A stretch of 64,000 bases of DNA, taken from Candidatus Nanopelagicales bacterium (GTDB taxonomy: Bacteria; Actinomycetota; Actinomycetes; S36-B12). How positions within the stretch are numbered: the stretch's first letter is position 1; each line of letters starts with the position of its first letter. The DNA is taken from positions 1-64,000 of the forward strand of contig JABAYF010000016.1 in assembly GCA_018609125.1 (NCBI GenBank), written 5' to 3'. Shown here one piece after another: positions 29,429 through 40,457 of the stretch. Made by a program: the position numbers and the translations under genes. The notes under the pieces were generated by a model. The model had not been told where the DNA came from. It ran no database searches and saw nothing but the letters and a program-made list of their open reading frames with translations.

Positions 29429-30625
29429 CTAGATGCCAGCTAACTCTCGCAAGACGTCTGCGCGATCGGTTCTTTCCCAGGAAAAATCAGGTAATTCGCG
29501 ACCGAAGTGCCCGTATGCGGCTGTCTGTTGATAGATAGGCCGCAACAGATCAAGGTCGTTGATGATGGCGCCGGGACGCAAATCGAAAACCTCACGCACG
29601 TAGGCCTGAATGGCCTCATCGGCGATGACGCCGGTACCGAAGGTGTGCACGAATAGGCCGACCGGATGTGCCTTACCGATGGCGTAGGCAACTTGAACCT
29701 CACATCGATCGGCGAGACCGGCAGCAACTACGTTCTTAGCGACCCAGCGCATCGCGTAAGCAGCCGAGCGGTCAACCTTGGATGGGTCCTTGCCAGAAAA
29801 CGCGCCACCGCCGTGTCGAGCCATGCCACCGTAAGTGTCGACGATGATTTTGCGACCGGTGAGCCCTGCATCGCCCATCGGTCCGCCCACCTCAAACCGT
29901 CCGGTGGGGTTGACCAATAGCCGATAGTCGGTGCTGGGTAGATCAAGACTTGCCAGTACCGGGTCGACCACGTGCTTGCGAATATCGGGCGCCAACATGG
30001 TATCCAGGTTGATGTCCTTAGCGTGCTGGCTGGACACCACGATCGTGTCGATGCGAACCGGGCGGTCTTCGGCGTCGTATTCGATCGTGACCTGGGTCTT
30101 CCCATCCGGTCGCAGGTAGGGCAGATCCCCAGATTTGCGCACGCGCGTGAGCTGTTCGGCCAGTTGGTGAGCCAGGGAGATCGGCAGGGGCATCAACGTA
30201 TCGGTGTCATTGCTGGCATAACCAAACATCAAGCCCTGATCACCGGCACCCTGTCGGTCAAGGGGATCAATACTGTGTCCGACGCGCTCCTCCATGGCGT
30301 CGTCAACTCCCTGGGCAATGTCGGCAGACTGCTTACCGATCGACACACTGACACCGCAGGAATTTCCGTCGAAGCCCTTATTTGATGAGTCGTAACCGAT
30401 CCCGAGGACAACATCACGAACCAACTGCATCACGTCGGCATAACCCTCGGTTGCCACTTCACCCGCCACATGCACCTGACCGGTGGTGAGGAGGGTCTCT
30501 ACGGCGACGCGGCTCTGGGGATCTTGGCGCAGCAAATCATCAAGAATCGCATCAGAAATCTGGTCGGCCATCTTGTCTGGATGACCCTCGGTCACCGACT
30601 CGGATGTGAATAAACGTCCAGGCAC
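29429..30625 (-). CDS. metK: S-adenosylmethionine synthetase
   Basis: Makes SAM from methionine and ATP. The N-terminal [21 protein letters not shown], the [12 protein letters not shown] signature and the [20 protein letters not shown]-loop are clear; length 398. I prefer the GTG at 30625 (VPGRLFTSE) as the family normally begins a few residues before LFTSES; a GTG four codons earlier is possible. The AGAAGGTGAG ribosome-binding region lies directly downstream of a SAM-IV-like riboswitch, so the end product probably represses the gene. Confidence 0.97.
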   Translation of the reverse strand: MPGRLFTSESVTEGHPDKMADQISDAILDDLLRQDPQSRVAVETLLTTGQVHVAGEVATEGYADVMQLVRDVVLGIGYDSSNKGFDGNSCGVSVSIGKQSADIAQGVDDAMEERVGHSIDPLDRQGAGDQGLMFGYASNDTDTLMPLPISLAHQLAEQLTRVRKSGDLPYLRPDGKTQVTIEYDAEDRPVRIDTIVVSSQHAKDINLDTMLAPDIRKHVVDPVLASLDLPSTDYRLLVNPTGRFEVGGPMGDAGLTGRKIIVDTYGGMARHGGGAFSGKDPSKVDRSAAYAMRWVAKNVVAAGLADRCEVQVAYAIGKAHPVGLFVHTFGTGVIADEAIQAYVREVFDLRPGAIINDLDLLRPIYQQTAAYGHFGRELPDFSWERTDRADVLRELAGI

Positions 30626-30670
30626 AGTAACTCTCACCTTCTGTCTCGCGGGGCATCACGCACGCAGCGC

Positions 30671-30774
30671 GCTTGCCCGTTAGGGCCGCGTCGTCACCCG
30701 GGGCACCCCATCGCGGCGGAGGGTTGCCGGCCAGCAAGCCGGGGCTTAGCACTGACACTCTTGACGGGCAAAGC
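30671..30774 (-). ncRNA. SAM-IV-like riboswitch upstream of metK
   Basis: On the minus strand, between coaBC and metK, the sequence contains the blocks GTGTCAGTGCTAAGCCCCGG, CTTGCTGGCCGGCAACCCTC and GATGGGGTGCCCCGGGTGA in that order. I recognise these as the conserved core of the actinobacterial SAM-IV family (or the related SAM-I/IV variant). A closing stem is visible: TTGCCCGT near 30763-30771 pairs with ACGGGCAA near 30671-30680. The element starts right after the coaBC stop. No terminator with a T-run follows, so control of ribosome access is the simplest reading. Confidence 0.85.
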
Positions 30775-31974
30775 CTATCCTGCTTCGGATTCCCATGTGG
30801 CAACGACATCTAGGAGTTGATCGGCGAGGTCAATTTTTGTCGTTGACGGGACTGCCAACAAGCCACCGCGCGAGTCCACGATGATCGCTGCGGTCGTCGA
30901 CTGACCAAAAACCTGGCCGCCGCTAACATCGTTTGCCACTAAGAGGTCACAACCCTTGCGCTGCAATTTGTCGCGACCAGCCAGCATGAGTTCATCCCCA
31001 CCGATGGTTTCAGCAGCGAAACCAATGAAGATTTGACCGGGCGTGCGTGCAGCGGTGAGCGTGGTCAGCACATCAGGATTCGTCCGCAACTCGATGGCGG
31101 TCGGTGCCGACGACGTTTTCTTGATCTTGTGATCAGACACATCTGAGGGGCGAAAGTCAGCGACAGCGGCGGCCATGATGATCACGTCAGCGGTGGGTAG
31201 GAGGCCCAGCATGGCCACACCCATCTGCTCGGCGGATTCAACGGCCACCACATCAATGCCGGCGGGCACGACGACGTCGAGGTTGGCACCCACGAGCGTG
31301 ACCCGGGCACCACGCTCGGCAGCACGCTGGGCAATCGCGACTCCCTGGCGTCCGCTACTGCGATTACCTAGATAACGCACGGGGTCCACAGCCTCACGAG
31401 TACCACCTGCTGAAACCAACACATGGCGCCCGATGAAGTCTTGTGGTGCCAACAGAGCCAGACCCGCAGCGACGATGTCGGTGGGGTCAGGCAATCGCCC
31501 CGAACCAGAATCAGCGCCGGTCAGCCGGCCTACGGCCGGGTCAAGTACGTGAAAACCACGGGAACGCAAAAGTGCGACGTTGGCTTGAGTGGCGGGGTTT
31601 TGCCACATCTCGGTATGCATCGCCGGACTCAGCAGGATCGGGCAGGTGGCGGTCAACAACGATGTGGTGAGCAGATCATCAGCTAGACCGACAGCAGCTC
31701 GGGCCAGCAGGTCGGCGGTGGCGGGGGCCACAATGACCAACTCGGCCCAACGCCCCAACTCCACGTGCGCCACCCGATGAACATTGGTCCACACCGAGGT
31801 GGTGACCGGATGTCCAGACAGCGCCTCCCAGGTGGGCGCCCCAACGAATCGCAGTGCGGCCTCGGTGGGAGCCACGCGGACTTCGTGGCCAGATTCGCGC
31901 AGGAGCCGCAGCACCGTGCAGGCTTTATACGCCGCGATGCCGCCAGACACTCCCAGCAGAATCGAAGAGCTCAG
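30775..31974 (-). CDS. coaBC: Phosphopantothenoylcysteine decarboxylase/synthase (Dfp)
   Basis: Bifunctional CoA synthesis enzyme. The N-terminal flavoprotein domain shows [11 protein letters not shown], the active-site His region and PAMHTEMW; the C-terminal CoaB domain shows [28 protein letters not shown] and the KIKK loop. The usual ATG is missing: the best start is CTG at 31972-31974, overlapping the rpoZ stop TGA as CTGA, with GAGG 7 bases upstream; it gives [16 protein letters not shown], matching the family. A GTG eight codons later would cut off the first beta strand. Length 399. Confidence 0.93.
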   Translation of the reverse strand: MSSSILLGVSGGIAAYKACTVLRLLRESGHEVRVAPTEAALRFVGAPTWEALSGHPVTTSVWTNVHRVAHVELGRWAELVIVAPATADLLARAAVGLADDLLTTSLLTATCPILLSPAMHTEMWQNPATQANVALLRSRGFHVLDPAVGRLTGADSGSGRLPDPTDIVAAGLALLAPQDFIGRHVLVSAGGTREAVDPVRYLGNRSSGRQGVAIAQRAAERGARVTLVGANLDVVVPAGIDVVAVESAEQMGVAMLGLLPTADVIIMAAAVADFRPSDVSDHKIKKTSSAPTAIELRTNPDVLTTLTAARTPGQIFIGFAAETIGGDELMLAGRDKLQRKGCDLLVANDVSGGQVFGQSTTAAIIVDSRGGLLAVPSTTKIDLADQLLDVVATWESEAG

Positions 31975-32318
31975 GAGGCATCCTCGGGGTTGCTATGGGC
32001 GGGTGCATCAAAACTCATGTCCGCCAGCGTGGGTTCGGTATCGACCGGGACAGGTGCGGTGGGATCAAAAGGTTCGGCGACGAGCAAGCCAGAATCAATT
32101 TCACGCATGGCGATGGAGAGGGCTTTTTCCTGCACGTGGGTTTCCACCAGGGGGCCGACGTTTTCGAGCAAGCCTTCACCCAGTTGGGAGAAGTAGGCAT
32201 TGATCTGTCGTGCGCGCTTGGCCGAATAGATGACCAGGGAGTACTTCGATTCTGTCTTTTCCAACAGATCGTCAATGGCCGGGTAGGTGATTCCCTCGGA
32301 ACGTTGCGATGCACTCAC
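31971..32318 (-). CDS. rpoZ: RNA polymerase omega subunit
   Basis: Small subunit that helps assemble RNA polymerase. The core [20 protein letters not shown] then [18 protein letters not shown] is diagnostic of the actinobacterial form; length 115 with an acidic, proline-containing C-terminal tail. The start is a GTG with AAAGG 9 bases upstream. It lies between gmk and coaBC as in mycobacteria. Confidence 0.95.
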   Translation of the reverse strand: MSASQRSEGITYPAIDDLLEKTESKYSLVIYSAKRARQINAYFSQLGEGLLENVGPLVETHVQEKALSIAMREIDSGLLVAEPFDPTAPVPVDTEPTLADMSFDAPAHSNPEDAS

Positions 32319-32380
32319 GCGCTGTGACCTTTCGTTGTGGAGCTCTTACCGGATTTACCGATAGAGCCTGCGATCAGATT

Positions 32381-33280
32381 CTAGCCCGTGAGTTGCGCCA
32401 TAACCGCACCGGCCGCATGTGACACCCGTTCGTTAATGATGACCACGTCAAACTCATCCTGGGCACTGAGCTCTCGACGCGCTGTATCCAACCGCTGGCT
32501 GACAACCTCTGCTGACTCAGTCCCACGCCCGGTGAGACGAGCCACCAGGACTTCCCACGACGGAGGGGCCAAGAAAACCAGGAGCGCTTCTGGGTCCACG
32601 GCCCTGATTTGCCGGGCCCCCTGCAGTTCGATCTCACACATCACATGGACACCCTGCTGAAGTTGGGCACGGACCGGCTGAACGGGTGTGCCGTAAAAGT
32701 GTCCGGAAAACTGAGCCCATTCCAGCAGTTCTCCGGCTACGCGCATGCGATGGAACTCTTCGGTGTCGATGAAGTGGTAGTCGACGCCATCACGTTCACC
32801 GGCTCGTGGTGCCCGCGTTGTGACCGAGATGGAAAACCAGACGTGCGGGTAGTTCTCGCGGATGTGCGCAACCACGCTGGATTTACCAACCCCGGATGGT
32901 CCCGAGAGCACCACGAGCTGAGGGTCTGCGACGACGCGAGGCGAACGTGCCGCACGTCTCGTAGCGAGCGCAGCGGTGATGGCTTGCACCTGCTGGCTGC
33001 CCAACTGACCTAGTCGACGTTCGCCGGGCACCGAGGCCGCATCTTCCAACGCCGCTGCTTTCGCCGGGCCGATTCCGGGCAGGCTGGTGAGAACCTCGTG
33101 TACCCGAAGGCGGCTCACGGCGAGATCGCGACGCTCCTGCAGCAACTGCGCGACGTCTAATTCACCCGCGCGCAGTTCCGCCTTGATCTGCGCTCGCCGT
33201 CGGCGTGCCGTGAGGGCGTTTTCGCGCCCCCGATTGCGCGCCTCGTCGTTGAGTTGTGGTGGCGTCATGAAGTGGCGCAT
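32381..33280 (-). CDS. gmk: Fusion of mIHF-type integration host factor and guanylate kinase
   Basis: One 299-residue open frame joins two proteins that are separate, adjacent genes in mycobacteria. Residues about 5-108 match actinobacterial integration host factor (NDEARNRGRENALTARRRRA, then LTSLPGIGPAKAAALED of the H2TH DNA-binding part and LGSQQVQAITAAL). Residues about 121-299 are guanylate kinase: P-loop LSGPSGVGKSS (125-135), SVTTRAPRAGERDGVDYHFI and the GRGTES lid. The linker of about 12 residues has no stop, no ATG and no ribosome-binding site; only two GTG codons within VVLSGP could restart. The start may be the ATG at 33280 or 33268. It follows pyrF by 9 bases. A base error hiding a stop is possible but the frame and spacing look natural. 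Confidence 0.9.
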   Translation of the reverse strand: MRHFMTPPQLNDEARNRGRENALTARRRRAQIKAELRAGELDVAQLLQERRDLAVSRLRVHEVLTSLPGIGPAKAAALEDAASVPGERRLGQLGSQQVQAITAALATRRAARSPRVVADPQLVVLSGPSGVGKSSVVAHIRENYPHVWFSISVTTRAPRAGERDGVDYHFIDTEEFHRMRVAGELLEWAQFSGHFYGTPVQPVRAQLQQGVHVMCEIELQGARQIRAVDPEALLVFLAPPSWEVLVARLTGRGTESAEVVSQRLDTARRELSAQDEFDVVIINERVSHAAGAVMAQLTG

Positions 33281-33289
33281 GCAGTTGAC

Positions 33290-34072
33290 TCAGCCACGAA
33301 GTGCATCCCGGCACTCGGCAGCGATATCGGCTGCCGCCAAGCCGGGTTCGGCGGCGGCAGTGATCGGGCGCCCTATCACGAGCAAATTGGCCCCATCAGA
33401 CAGGGCTTGCGCGGGCGTGGCCACGCGCTTTTGATCACCTAGCGCACTTCCACTGGGCCGGACCCCAGGAGTGATGAGTACGACATCGGGGGACACCACT
33501 TGGCGGACAGCGGCGACCTCACGTGGCGAGCACACGATTGCGCGCGCCCCGGCCTCGACAGCGATTGCGGCCCAGGTAGTGACGAGGTCGACGGCTGCAT
33601 CGGTCAGGTCTCGATCACGAGCAGTCACATCGTCGGTCGAGTTGGCAACGAACCCGAGACTGGTCAGATCATCAATCGACAGGGAAGTTAAGACCGTGAC
33701 GGCAGTGATGAAGGTTTGCGGCAATTCATCGGCAGCAGCAGCGATCATTGCTGGGCCACCGGATGCATGCACTGTTAAGAAATTCGGCGCTAGCTGAGCT
33801 ACCGACCGCGCTGCTCCGGCCACGGTGGCGGGAATGTCGTGCAGTTTCAGATCTAAAAAGATACGACGTTGCAACGACATCGACTCGAGTTGTTCGCGCA
33901 CTGCGACAACCGCTGACGCACCATCGCGCAAGAACACTTCCAGGCCGATCTTGAAGGTATCCACCGACGACGCAGTACTTCGCACCCACTGGCTTGCACG
34001 TTTCACATCGGGAGCATCTAGGGCGAGAACAATGGGCGCAACGTCTGGTGATGCGCCACCGAACTGAGTCAC
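33290..34072 (-). CDS. pyrF: Orotidine 5'-phosphate decarboxylase (type 1)
   Basis: Last step of UMP synthesis. The catalytic motif is FLDLKLHDIPATV (D-x-K-x-x-D), the type-1 form seen in Bacillus and E. coli, rather than the DAKRGDIG form usual in Mycobacterium and Streptomyces. LALDAPD near the N-terminus and the phosphate loop VITPGVRPSGS...VIGRPIT complete the barrel. Length 260. The GTG start overlaps the pyrD stop (GTGA). Confidence 0.95.
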   Translation of the reverse strand: MTQFGGASPDVAPIVLALDAPDVKRASQWVRSTASSVDTFKIGLEVFLRDGASAVVAVREQLESMSLQRRIFLDLKLHDIPATVAGAARSVAQLAPNFLTVHASGGPAMIAAAADELPQTFITAVTVLTSLSIDDLTSLGFVANSTDDVTARDRDLTDAAVDLVTTWAAIAVEAGARAIVCSPREVAAVRQVVSPDVVLITPGVRPSGSALGDQKRVATPAQALSDGANLLVIGRPITAAAEPGLAAADIAAECRDALRG

Positions 34073-35106
34073 AGTGAATCCTCGTCGATCTCTGCTGGCG
34101 CTATCGATTCACTTAGGCCGCGGTCCTGCGGAGCTCTATGTGCATAGGAGACAGCTTCGGCGAGGCTGGAAAATCCACGTTCAGCAAGTGCGGTGCTTAA
34201 TTCCTGGTGAACACGAATGGGTCCCGATGGATCGTTAAAGACTGTTGTACCCACCGAAACCGCTTGCGCCCCGGCAAGAATGAACTGCAGCGCATCGAGC
34301 CCGGTGCGAATTCCGCCCATACCGAGGATGGGGATGTCGGGGAGCGCCTGCCGGATCTGCCAGACACATCTCACCGCTACAGGACGGATGGCCGGACCCG
34401 ATAGGCCACCGGTTACACCGGCCAAAGCGGGACGCATCTGTTCGGTATCAATGACGAGCCCGAGAAGTGTGTTAATGACCGATAAACCGTCTGCACCAGC
34501 CCGCACGCATGCCACGGCGATGCTGGTGATGTCGGTCACGTCGGGCGACAGTTTTGCCAGAATGGGCACCCGGCTATCGGTATTTCGCCGGACAGCCTGA
34601 ATAACCGCAGACGCACTGTCGGGAGAACAGGCAAACACCTGACCACGTTCAGCAACATTGGGACAGGAGATATTTACTTCGATCGCATCCACACCATCAT
34701 GCATGCGAAGCGTTTTCGCTAATTTCGCATAGTCCTCAACGGTGTCACCAGCAATACTGACCACTGTCCTGGCGCCTCGCTGGGTTAGCCAAGCCAAGTC
34801 TCGCTCGACAAAGGCTGTAATTCCGGGTCCCTGAAGACCGATGGAATTGAGCATTCCACTGGGAGTCTCTGCCATACGCGGAGTAGGTCGCCCGGCGCGC
34901 GGCTCGAGCGTAATGCTTTTGGTGACGACGGCGCCAAGCCGAGTAATGTCAAAAAATTGATCGAGCTCGCGCCCGGCCGCAGCGCAGCCGGATGCCGTCA
35001 AGACCGGACTTGGCATCTCCAAGCCGGCCAGGGAGGTGCTCATGTTTACCCGGCCGTCACTCCACGGACTAGGGCTCTCTGCCGGAACGACGGTGGCGCG
35101 AGTCAT
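34069..35106 (-). CDS. pyrD: Dihydroorotate dehydrogenase, class 1B catalytic subunit
   Basis: FMN-dependent TIM barrel that oxidises dihydroorotate. The catalytic cysteine is in VNISCPN, with LNSIGLQGPG, KLSPDVTDI and GMGGIRTGLDAL. The cytosolic class 1B form works with PyrK and NAD+, in contrast to the membrane-bound class 2 enzyme of most well-studied actinobacteria. The ATG overlaps the pyrK stop (ATGA). The first 20 residues are extra compared with the core and may be unnecessary; a later ATG (MSTSLAGL) exists. Length 345. Confidence 0.95.
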   Translation of the reverse strand: MTRATVVPAESPSPWSDGRVNMSTSLAGLEMPSPVLTASGCAAAGRELDQFFDITRLGAVVTKSITLEPRAGRPTPRMAETPSGMLNSIGLQGPGITAFVERDLAWLTQRGARTVVSIAGDTVEDYAKLAKTLRMHDGVDAIEVNISCPNVAERGQVFACSPDSASAVIQAVRRNTDSRVPILAKLSPDVTDITSIAVACVRAGADGLSVINTLLGLVIDTEQMRPALAGVTGGLSGPAIRPVAVRCVWQIRQALPDIPILGMGGIRTGLDALQFILAGAQAVSVGTTVFNDPSGPIRVHQELSTALAERGFSSLAEAVSYAHRAPQDRGLSESIAPAEIDEDSL

Positions 35107-35972
35107 CGCGCACCTTCTGATGATTCCCGAACGGGTGACGCGCCGAGTGTGTCGGGCGGGATGGTGCCGACATCAGCCCATCGCACCGTGTCCCCGCGAA
35201 AAACTGGGCCGTCGATGCACGAGCGGACCATTCGAGTAGTTCCATCATCTCCGATGACAGGCAGCACGCAGGTCATGCATACACCGATTCCGCACGCCAT
35301 GGACTCCTCAACCGCACACTGGCTGTAGACGCCACGTGCGGTTGCCATATTGGCAACGGCAGCGAGCATTCCCATCGGACCGCAGGCATAGACGACATCG
35401 GTGCCGTGCTGGTCCATCACACCGGCCAGCGCATCGGTCACTTGGCCGGTCTGCCCCAAAGAACCGTCATCGGTGGTCAGGGTGACCGTTGAGGCCATGC
35501 GCTTTGCCTCCAGCACACCGAAGAGTTTCTCCTCGGTTGCCGCACCGAGCACCATATCGACCCGACAACCCCGAGCGCGTAGTTGCTCAGCAAGCATGAA
35601 AAGCGGTGCCGACCCGTAGCCCCCACCAACGAGGGCGCACGAGACCGGGTCTCGGGGAAGCGAAAAGGGACGACCCAGCGGGCCCACCAAATTAACGGCA
35701 TCGCCGCGATGTCGCTGTGCCAACCAGCGGGTGCCGGCTCCATGTGGTGACACCACGACGTCGACGGTCCCGCCAAAAACACCGCGCTCTTGCACACCGT
35801 GAATCGAAAACGCCCGCCTCAGCAGCAGCCCTGACTCTTCACCACCGATCGCCAAGGCAACGAATTGACCCGGCCGCGTCTGGGTAGCAATGCTGCCAGC
35901 GGTCAATGTGAGCACGTGGTAACTCCCTGCTCGACGCACAGAGACGACCTCGCCTCGATACTGCTCAGGCAC
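35103..35972 (-). CDS. pyrK: Dihydroorotate dehydrogenase electron-transfer subunit
   Basis: Passes electrons from PyrD to NAD+. Ferredoxin-reductase fold: the FAD site RRAFSIHGV, the NAD-binding [16 protein letters not shown] and CGPMGML, and the [2Fe-2S] cysteines in [13 protein letters not shown] and [10 protein letters not shown] choose the GTG at 35972 because AGGAGG lies 8 bases upstream; it overlaps the carB end by 8 bases. An ATG at 36026 would overlap carB by 62 bases. Length 289. Confidence 0.94.
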   Translation of the reverse strand: MPEQYRGEVVSVRRAGSYHVLTLTAGSIATQTRPGQFVALAIGGEESGLLLRRAFSIHGVQERGVFGGTVDVVVSPHGAGTRWLAQRHRGDAVNLVGPLGRPFSLPRDPVSCALVGGGYGSAPLFMLAEQLRARGCRVDMVLGAATEEKLFGVLEAKRMASTVTLTTDDGSLGQTGQVTDALAGVMDQHGTDVVYACGPMGMLAAVANMATARGVYSQCAVEESMACGIGVCMTCVLPVIGDDGTTRMVRSCIDGPVFRGDTVRWADVGTIPPDTLGASPVRESSEGAR

Positions 35973-38900
35973 GCGCGTGGCCTCCTGCCAGGTCAGTAAC
36001 TGTCTGCGCATCGGCTTGCTTCGCATACAGCGCTTTCAAGTCATTCGCATGCTCCTGCAAGGAGCGAACACCCATGGAGCCTGCCACTAGCGCCTCAATT
36101 CCTAGAACCGTTGCCGAGAGTCCTTGAATCGTGGTGATGCAAGGGGTACCGGTTAAGATAGCGGCCGTTCGGATTTCGTAACCGTCAAGTCGCGGCCCTA
36201 CCCCAAACGGTGTGTTGATGATGAGGTCGATTGACCCGTCCATAATCGCCTGAACGGTGGTGGGCTCACCAGCAGGCCCGACCCCATCGCGGAGTTTTCG
36301 AAGTCTTCCCACGTGGACGCCATGGCGGTGCAAGACCTCCGCTGTTCCGTCCGTGGCCACCACTTCAAAGCCCAAATCGAGTAGGCGTTTTACCGGGAAA
36401 ACCATCGACCGCTTATCTCGGTCCGCGATTGAGACAAAGACCCTGCCGCTCACGGGCAACCCCTTTGCGTACGCCGCCAACTGAGATTTAGCAAAAGCGG
36501 TGCCAAAGTCGGCATCGATTCCCATGACCTCACCGGTGGACTTCATTTCCGGCCCCAGAATGGTGTCCACGCCGTGGAATCGACCAAACGGCAACACTGC
36601 TTCTTTCACCGCGATCGCTGACCCAGGAGGAAGTTCGGCACCATCGCCCTGCTGAGGAAGCATGCCCTCGGCGCGCAACTCAGCAATTGACGTTCCCATC
36701 ATGATTCGTGCGGCTGCCTTGGCCACCGGCACCGAAGTTGCCTTGGACACGAATGGCACTGTGCGCGACGCTCGCGGATTTGCCTCCAGCACATGGAGCA
36801 CGTCGCCGGTGAGTGCGTATTGGACGTTGAGCAACCCGCGGACACCAACGCCAGCAGCGATGGCTTCGGTGGATTTCCGAATTCGATCAATCTCGCCAGA
36901 TCCCAACGTGATAGCTGGCAGCGCGCAGGCGGAGTCGCCCGAGTGAACGCCGGCCTCCTCAATATGTTCCATGACGCCGGCAAGATAAAGATCGTGTCCG
37001 TCATAAAGGGCATCGACATCGATCTCGATCGCATCATCAAGAAATCTGTCGATGAGAACCGGGTGATCGGGAGTAATTTCGGTGGCACGCAGAAGGTAGT
37101 CCGCGAGCATGGCGTCGTCATAGACGATTTCCATGCCTCGCCCACCCAGCACATAGGACGGACGCACAAGAACGGGGTATCCGATGTCAGCTGCCAAGAT
37201 CTGCGCATCAGGAAAACTCAGCGCGGTGCCGTGCTTCGGTGCAGGCAGGTTCGCTCGTGCCAGCACCTGACCGAAAGCACCTCGATCCTCAGCGAGATCA
37301 ATTGCGTCCGGCGACGTCCCGACGATGGGCACGCCATGGTCGAGCAGGCCGCGAGCAAGACCTAGCGGGGTCTGTCCGCCCAGTTGCACGATGACCCCGG
37401 CAATGTGGCCCGATTCAGATTCTGCGTGAATAACTTCGAGGACGTCTTCTAAGGTGAGCGGCTCGAAATACAGCCGATCTGAGGTGTCGTAGTCGGTCGA
37501 GACCGTCTCCGGATTGCAATTGACCATGACCGTCTCATAGCCCGCCTCGCGAAGGGTAAGGGATGCGTGGACGCAGGAGTAGTCGAACTCGATTCCCTGC
37601 CCAATGCGGTTGGGTCCAGATCCCAAGATGATCACTTTCTGCCGATCGCTGGGGGCGACTTCTGATTCTTCGTCGTAGCTGGAGTAGTAGTAGGGAGTTT
37701 GCGCATCGAATTCAGCAGCGCAGGTATCAACCGTTTTGTACACCGGTCGAATACCGAGGTCGTGTCTCATGGCGCGAACTTCTGCTTCAGTGAGCCCCCG
37801 TACGGCACCAATCTGAGCATCAGAAAAACCGTGATGTTTGAGTTGGCGAAGCAGCGGCGCATTGAGTTGCTCCGCGTCCGCGAGGGTCTGCGCCTGATCG
37901 TTAAGCATTTGAATCTGATCCAAAAACCACGGGTCTATTCCGGTAGCGTCATGGGTTTGCGCAACGCTCGCCCCTGCCCACAGTGCCCGCTGCACACGTG
38001 TCAATCGCCCATCGTGGGGAACGCTTGCCGCGTCAAGTTCAGCCGCCGCATCAATGGTGAATGGTGACATGGACCAATCAAAGGGGGCATTTTTTTGTTC
38101 GGTGGATCGCAACGCTTTCTGCAAGGCTTCGGTGAAGTTTCGCCCAATTGCCATCGCCTCACCCACCGACTTCATGGTGGTCGTGAGCGTGGCATCAGCC
38201 TGGGGAAATTTCTCAAAAGCGAACCGGGGAACCTTCACGACGATGTAATCCAACACAGGCTCAAAGGACGCCGGTGTTTTCTTAGTGATGTCATTAGGAA
38301 TTTCATCCAGGGTGTATCCGATGGCCAGTCGAGCAGCAATCTTTGCAATCGGGAAACCTGTTGCCTTCGAGGCTAATGCGGAGGATCGAGAGACGCGCGG
38401 ATTCATCTCGATGACAATGAGTCGGCCGTCGGCGGGGTTCACCGCAAATTGAATATTGCAGCCACCGGTGTCAACACCAACGGCCCGAATAATGTCGATC
38501 GCAACATTGCGCATGTGCTGATAGTCGCGATCGGTCAGCGTCAGCGCTGGCGCGACCGTGATCGAATCTCCGGTGTGCACCCCCATCGGATCAAGATTCT
38601 CAATCGAACACACGACGACGACGTTGTCTAAGCGATCGCGCATGAGTTCAAGTTCATACTCTTTCCACCCCAGGATCGATTCTTCCAGGAGAACCTCGGT
38701 CGTGGGACTTGCCTGCAGGCCGGTACCGGCAATGCGTCGCAACTGCTCTTCATCGCGGGCGATACCCGAACCCGCACCACCCATCGTGAACGAAGGTCGA
38801 ATGACCACGGGGTAACCCAAGTCAACGGCAGCTTCGAAGCATTCGTCGAGGGTGTGACACACGCGCGATCGCGCGCTCTCACTGCCAACATCGGCCACGA

Positions 38901-39306
38901 TCTGACGAAACTTCTCGCGGTTCTCACCCCTATCAATGGCCTCAACGTCAGCACCGATGAGTTCAACATTGAATTGGTCAAGCACCCCACTATGGTGCAG
39001 GGACATCGCCGTATTCAAAGCCGTCTGTCCGCCCAGGGTAGCCAGGAGAGCGTCGGGTCGTTCGCGCTCGATGATTTTGGCTACCACTTCTGGAGTAATT
39101 GGCTCCACGTAGGTTGCATCGGCGAACTCAGGGTCGGTCATGATGGTCGCAGGATTGCTGTTGACCAAAATGACTCGAATGCCTTCGGCCCGTAAAACGC
39201 GACAGGCTTGGGTGCCGGAGTAATCGAATTCGCACGCCTGACCGATCACGATAGGTCCAGACCCAATAACCAGGACAGATTGAATATCTTCTCTGCGCGG
39301 CATCAT
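35965..39306 (-). CDS. carB: Carbamoyl-phosphate synthase large chain
   Basis: Makes carbamoyl phosphate for pyrimidines and arginine. Two homologous ATP-grasp halves are clear: the first with [20 protein letters not shown] and [18 protein letters not shown], the second with [20 protein letters not shown] and [18 protein letters not shown]. The C-terminal MGS-like allosteric domain (from about residue 945) would bind UMP or ornithine. Length 1113. It is coupled to carA by an ATGA overlap. Confidence 0.98.
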   Translation of the reverse strand: MMPRREDIQSVLVIGSGPIVIGQACEFDYSGTQACRVLRAEGIRVILVNSNPATIMTDPEFADATYVEPITPEVVAKIIERERPDALLATLGGQTALNTAMSLHHSGVLDQFNVELIGADVEAIDRGENREKFRQIVADVGSESARSRVCHTLDECFEAAVDLGYPVVIRPSFTMGGAGSGIARDEEQLRRIAGTGLQASPTTEVLLEESILGWKEYELELMRDRLDNVVVVCSIENLDPMGVHTGDSITVAPALTLTDRDYQHMRNVAIDIIRAVGVDTGGCNIQFAVNPADGRLIVIEMNPRVSRSSALASKATGFPIAKIAARLAIGYTLDEIPNDITKKTPASFEPVLDYIVVKVPRFAFEKFPQADATLTTTMKSVGEAMAIGRNFTEALQKALRSTEQKNAPFDWSMSPFTIDAAAELDAASVPHDGRLTRVQRALWAGASVAQTHDATGIDPWFLDQIQMLNDQAQTLADAEQLNAPLLRQLKHHGFSDAQIGAVRGLTEAEVRAMRHDLGIRPVYKTVDTCAAEFDAQTPYYYSSYDEESEVAPSDRQKVIILGSGPNRIGQGIEFDYSCVHASLTLREAGYETVMVNCNPETVSTDYDTSDRLYFEPLTLEDVLEVIHAESESGHIAGVIVQLGGQTPLGLARGLLDHGVPIVGTSPDAIDLAEDRGAFGQVLARANLPAPKHGTALSFPDAQILAADIGYPVLVRPSYVLGGRGMEIVYDDAMLADYLLRATEITPDHPVLIDRFLDDAIEIDVDALYDGHDLYLAGVMEHIEEAGVHSGDSACALPAITLGSGEIDRIRKSTEAIAAGVGVRGLLNVQYALTGDVLHVLEANPRASRTVPFVSKATSVPVAKAAARIMMGTSIAELRAEGMLPQQGDGAELPPGSAIAVKEAVLPFGRFHGVDTILGPEMKSTGEVMGIDADFGTAFAKSQLAAYAKGLPVSGRVFVSIADRDKRSMVFPVKRLLDLGFEVVATDGTAEVLHRHGVHVGRLRKLRDGVGPAGEPTTVQAIMDGSIDLIINTPFGVGPRLDGYEIRTAAILTGTPCITTIQGLSATVLGIEALVAGSMGVRSLQEHANDLKALYAKQADAQTVTDLAGGHARA

Positions 39307-40457
39307 CGGCTCCGTTCGATCAGGTCAACGAATTCGTCAAAGAGCGGGTCTGCGTCGTGCGGGCCAGCCGCAGCTTCGGGGTGGAACTGCACGCTAAACG
39401 CAGGTACGTCAAGGCAGCGCAACCCCTCTACCACGTTGTCGTTCAGGCACACATGACTTACCTCGGCGCGACCGAAAGGCGTATCGATTTGTCCCTCGAG
39501 CGGCGCCAAAACAGCGAATCCATGATTGTGTGCGGTGATGGCAACGCGCCCGGTGCGCAAATCCTGTACCGGCTGATTAATGCCGCGATGTCCGAAGTTA
39601 AGTTTATAGGTTTCTAAACCCAGAGCGCGGCCGAGCATTTGGTGACCGAAACAAATACCGAACACCGGACGACGGGCAGTCAGTGCTGACTGCAACAGTT
39701 CCACCACATGGTCTGCTGAAGATGGATCACCAGGGCCATTGGAAAAGAACACCCCATCGACTCCGGTGGTCAGCATCTGCTCAGCCGACACAGAAGCGGG
39801 AAGCACCCACACGTCAAGGCCACGCTCGCTCAATCGTTGAGGCGTCATGGATTTGATACCCAAATCAATCGCCGCGATCACACCGCGCCGGTCGCCCTGC
39901 GCTGGCACGAGGTAGGGCAACGTAGTCGTGACGTCCTCGGTCAGATTCGCACCCACCATTGATGCAGTCGATCGAACCTGGACGAGAAGACTCTCCACCG
40001 ACTTGTGGGCGGCGGCTCCGCTGAAGATACCCATGCGCATGGCCCCACGGTCTCGGAGGTGCCGGGTTAGGGCACGGGTGTCGACAGCTTGAATGCCAAC
40101 AATCTGCTGCGCCCGTAGTTCATCCTCCAACGAATGAGTTGACTCATAGTGAGACGGAGCGATCGCTGGGTCGCGCACAACGAAACCCGCCACCCACATC
40201 CGGTCGGATTCGTTATCGCGGTCATTGATGCCGGTATTTCCGATGTGCGGGGCCGTCATCACCACGATCTGTCCCCGGTAGCTTGGGTCGGTGAGTGTTT
40301 CTTGATAACCGGTCATCCCGGTAGCAAAAACCGCTTCGCCCAGAGCGGTGCCGATCGTCGCCCAGCTGCGACCGCGAAAAACGCGACCATCCTCCAAAAC
40401 CAAGACAGCAACGCTGTCAGCCGCCTCGTGTGACGACTTCTGGGCACCTGGACTCAC
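39303..40457 (-). CDS. carA: Carbamoyl-phosphate synthase small chain
   Basis: Glutaminase subunit that feeds ammonia to CarB. The N-terminal CPSase small-chain domain ([21 protein letters not shown]...[11 protein letters not shown]) is followed by a class I amidotransferase domain with nucleophile C269 in [10 protein letters not shown] and the His-Glu pair in [13 protein letters not shown]. Length 384. It overlaps the upstream membrane-protein gene and carB by 4 bases each. Confidence 0.97.
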   Translation of the reverse strand: MSPGAQKSSHEAADSVAVLVLEDGRVFRGRSWATIGTALGEAVFATGMTGYQETLTDPSYRGQIVVMTAPHIGNTGINDRDNESDRMWVAGFVVRDPAIAPSHYESTHSLEDELRAQQIVGIQAVDTRALTRHLRDRGAMRMGIFSGAAAHKSVESLLVQVRSTASMVGANLTEDVTTTLPYLVPAQGDRRGVIAAIDLGIKSMTPQRLSERGLDVWVLPASVSAEQMLTTGVDGVFFSNGPGDPSSADHVVELLQSALTARRPVFGICFGHQMLGRALGLETYKLNFGHRGINQPVQDLRTGRVAITAHNHGFAVLAPLEGQIDTPFGRAEVSHVCLNDNVVEGLRCLDVPAFSVQFHPEAAAGPHDADPLFDEFVDLIERSR

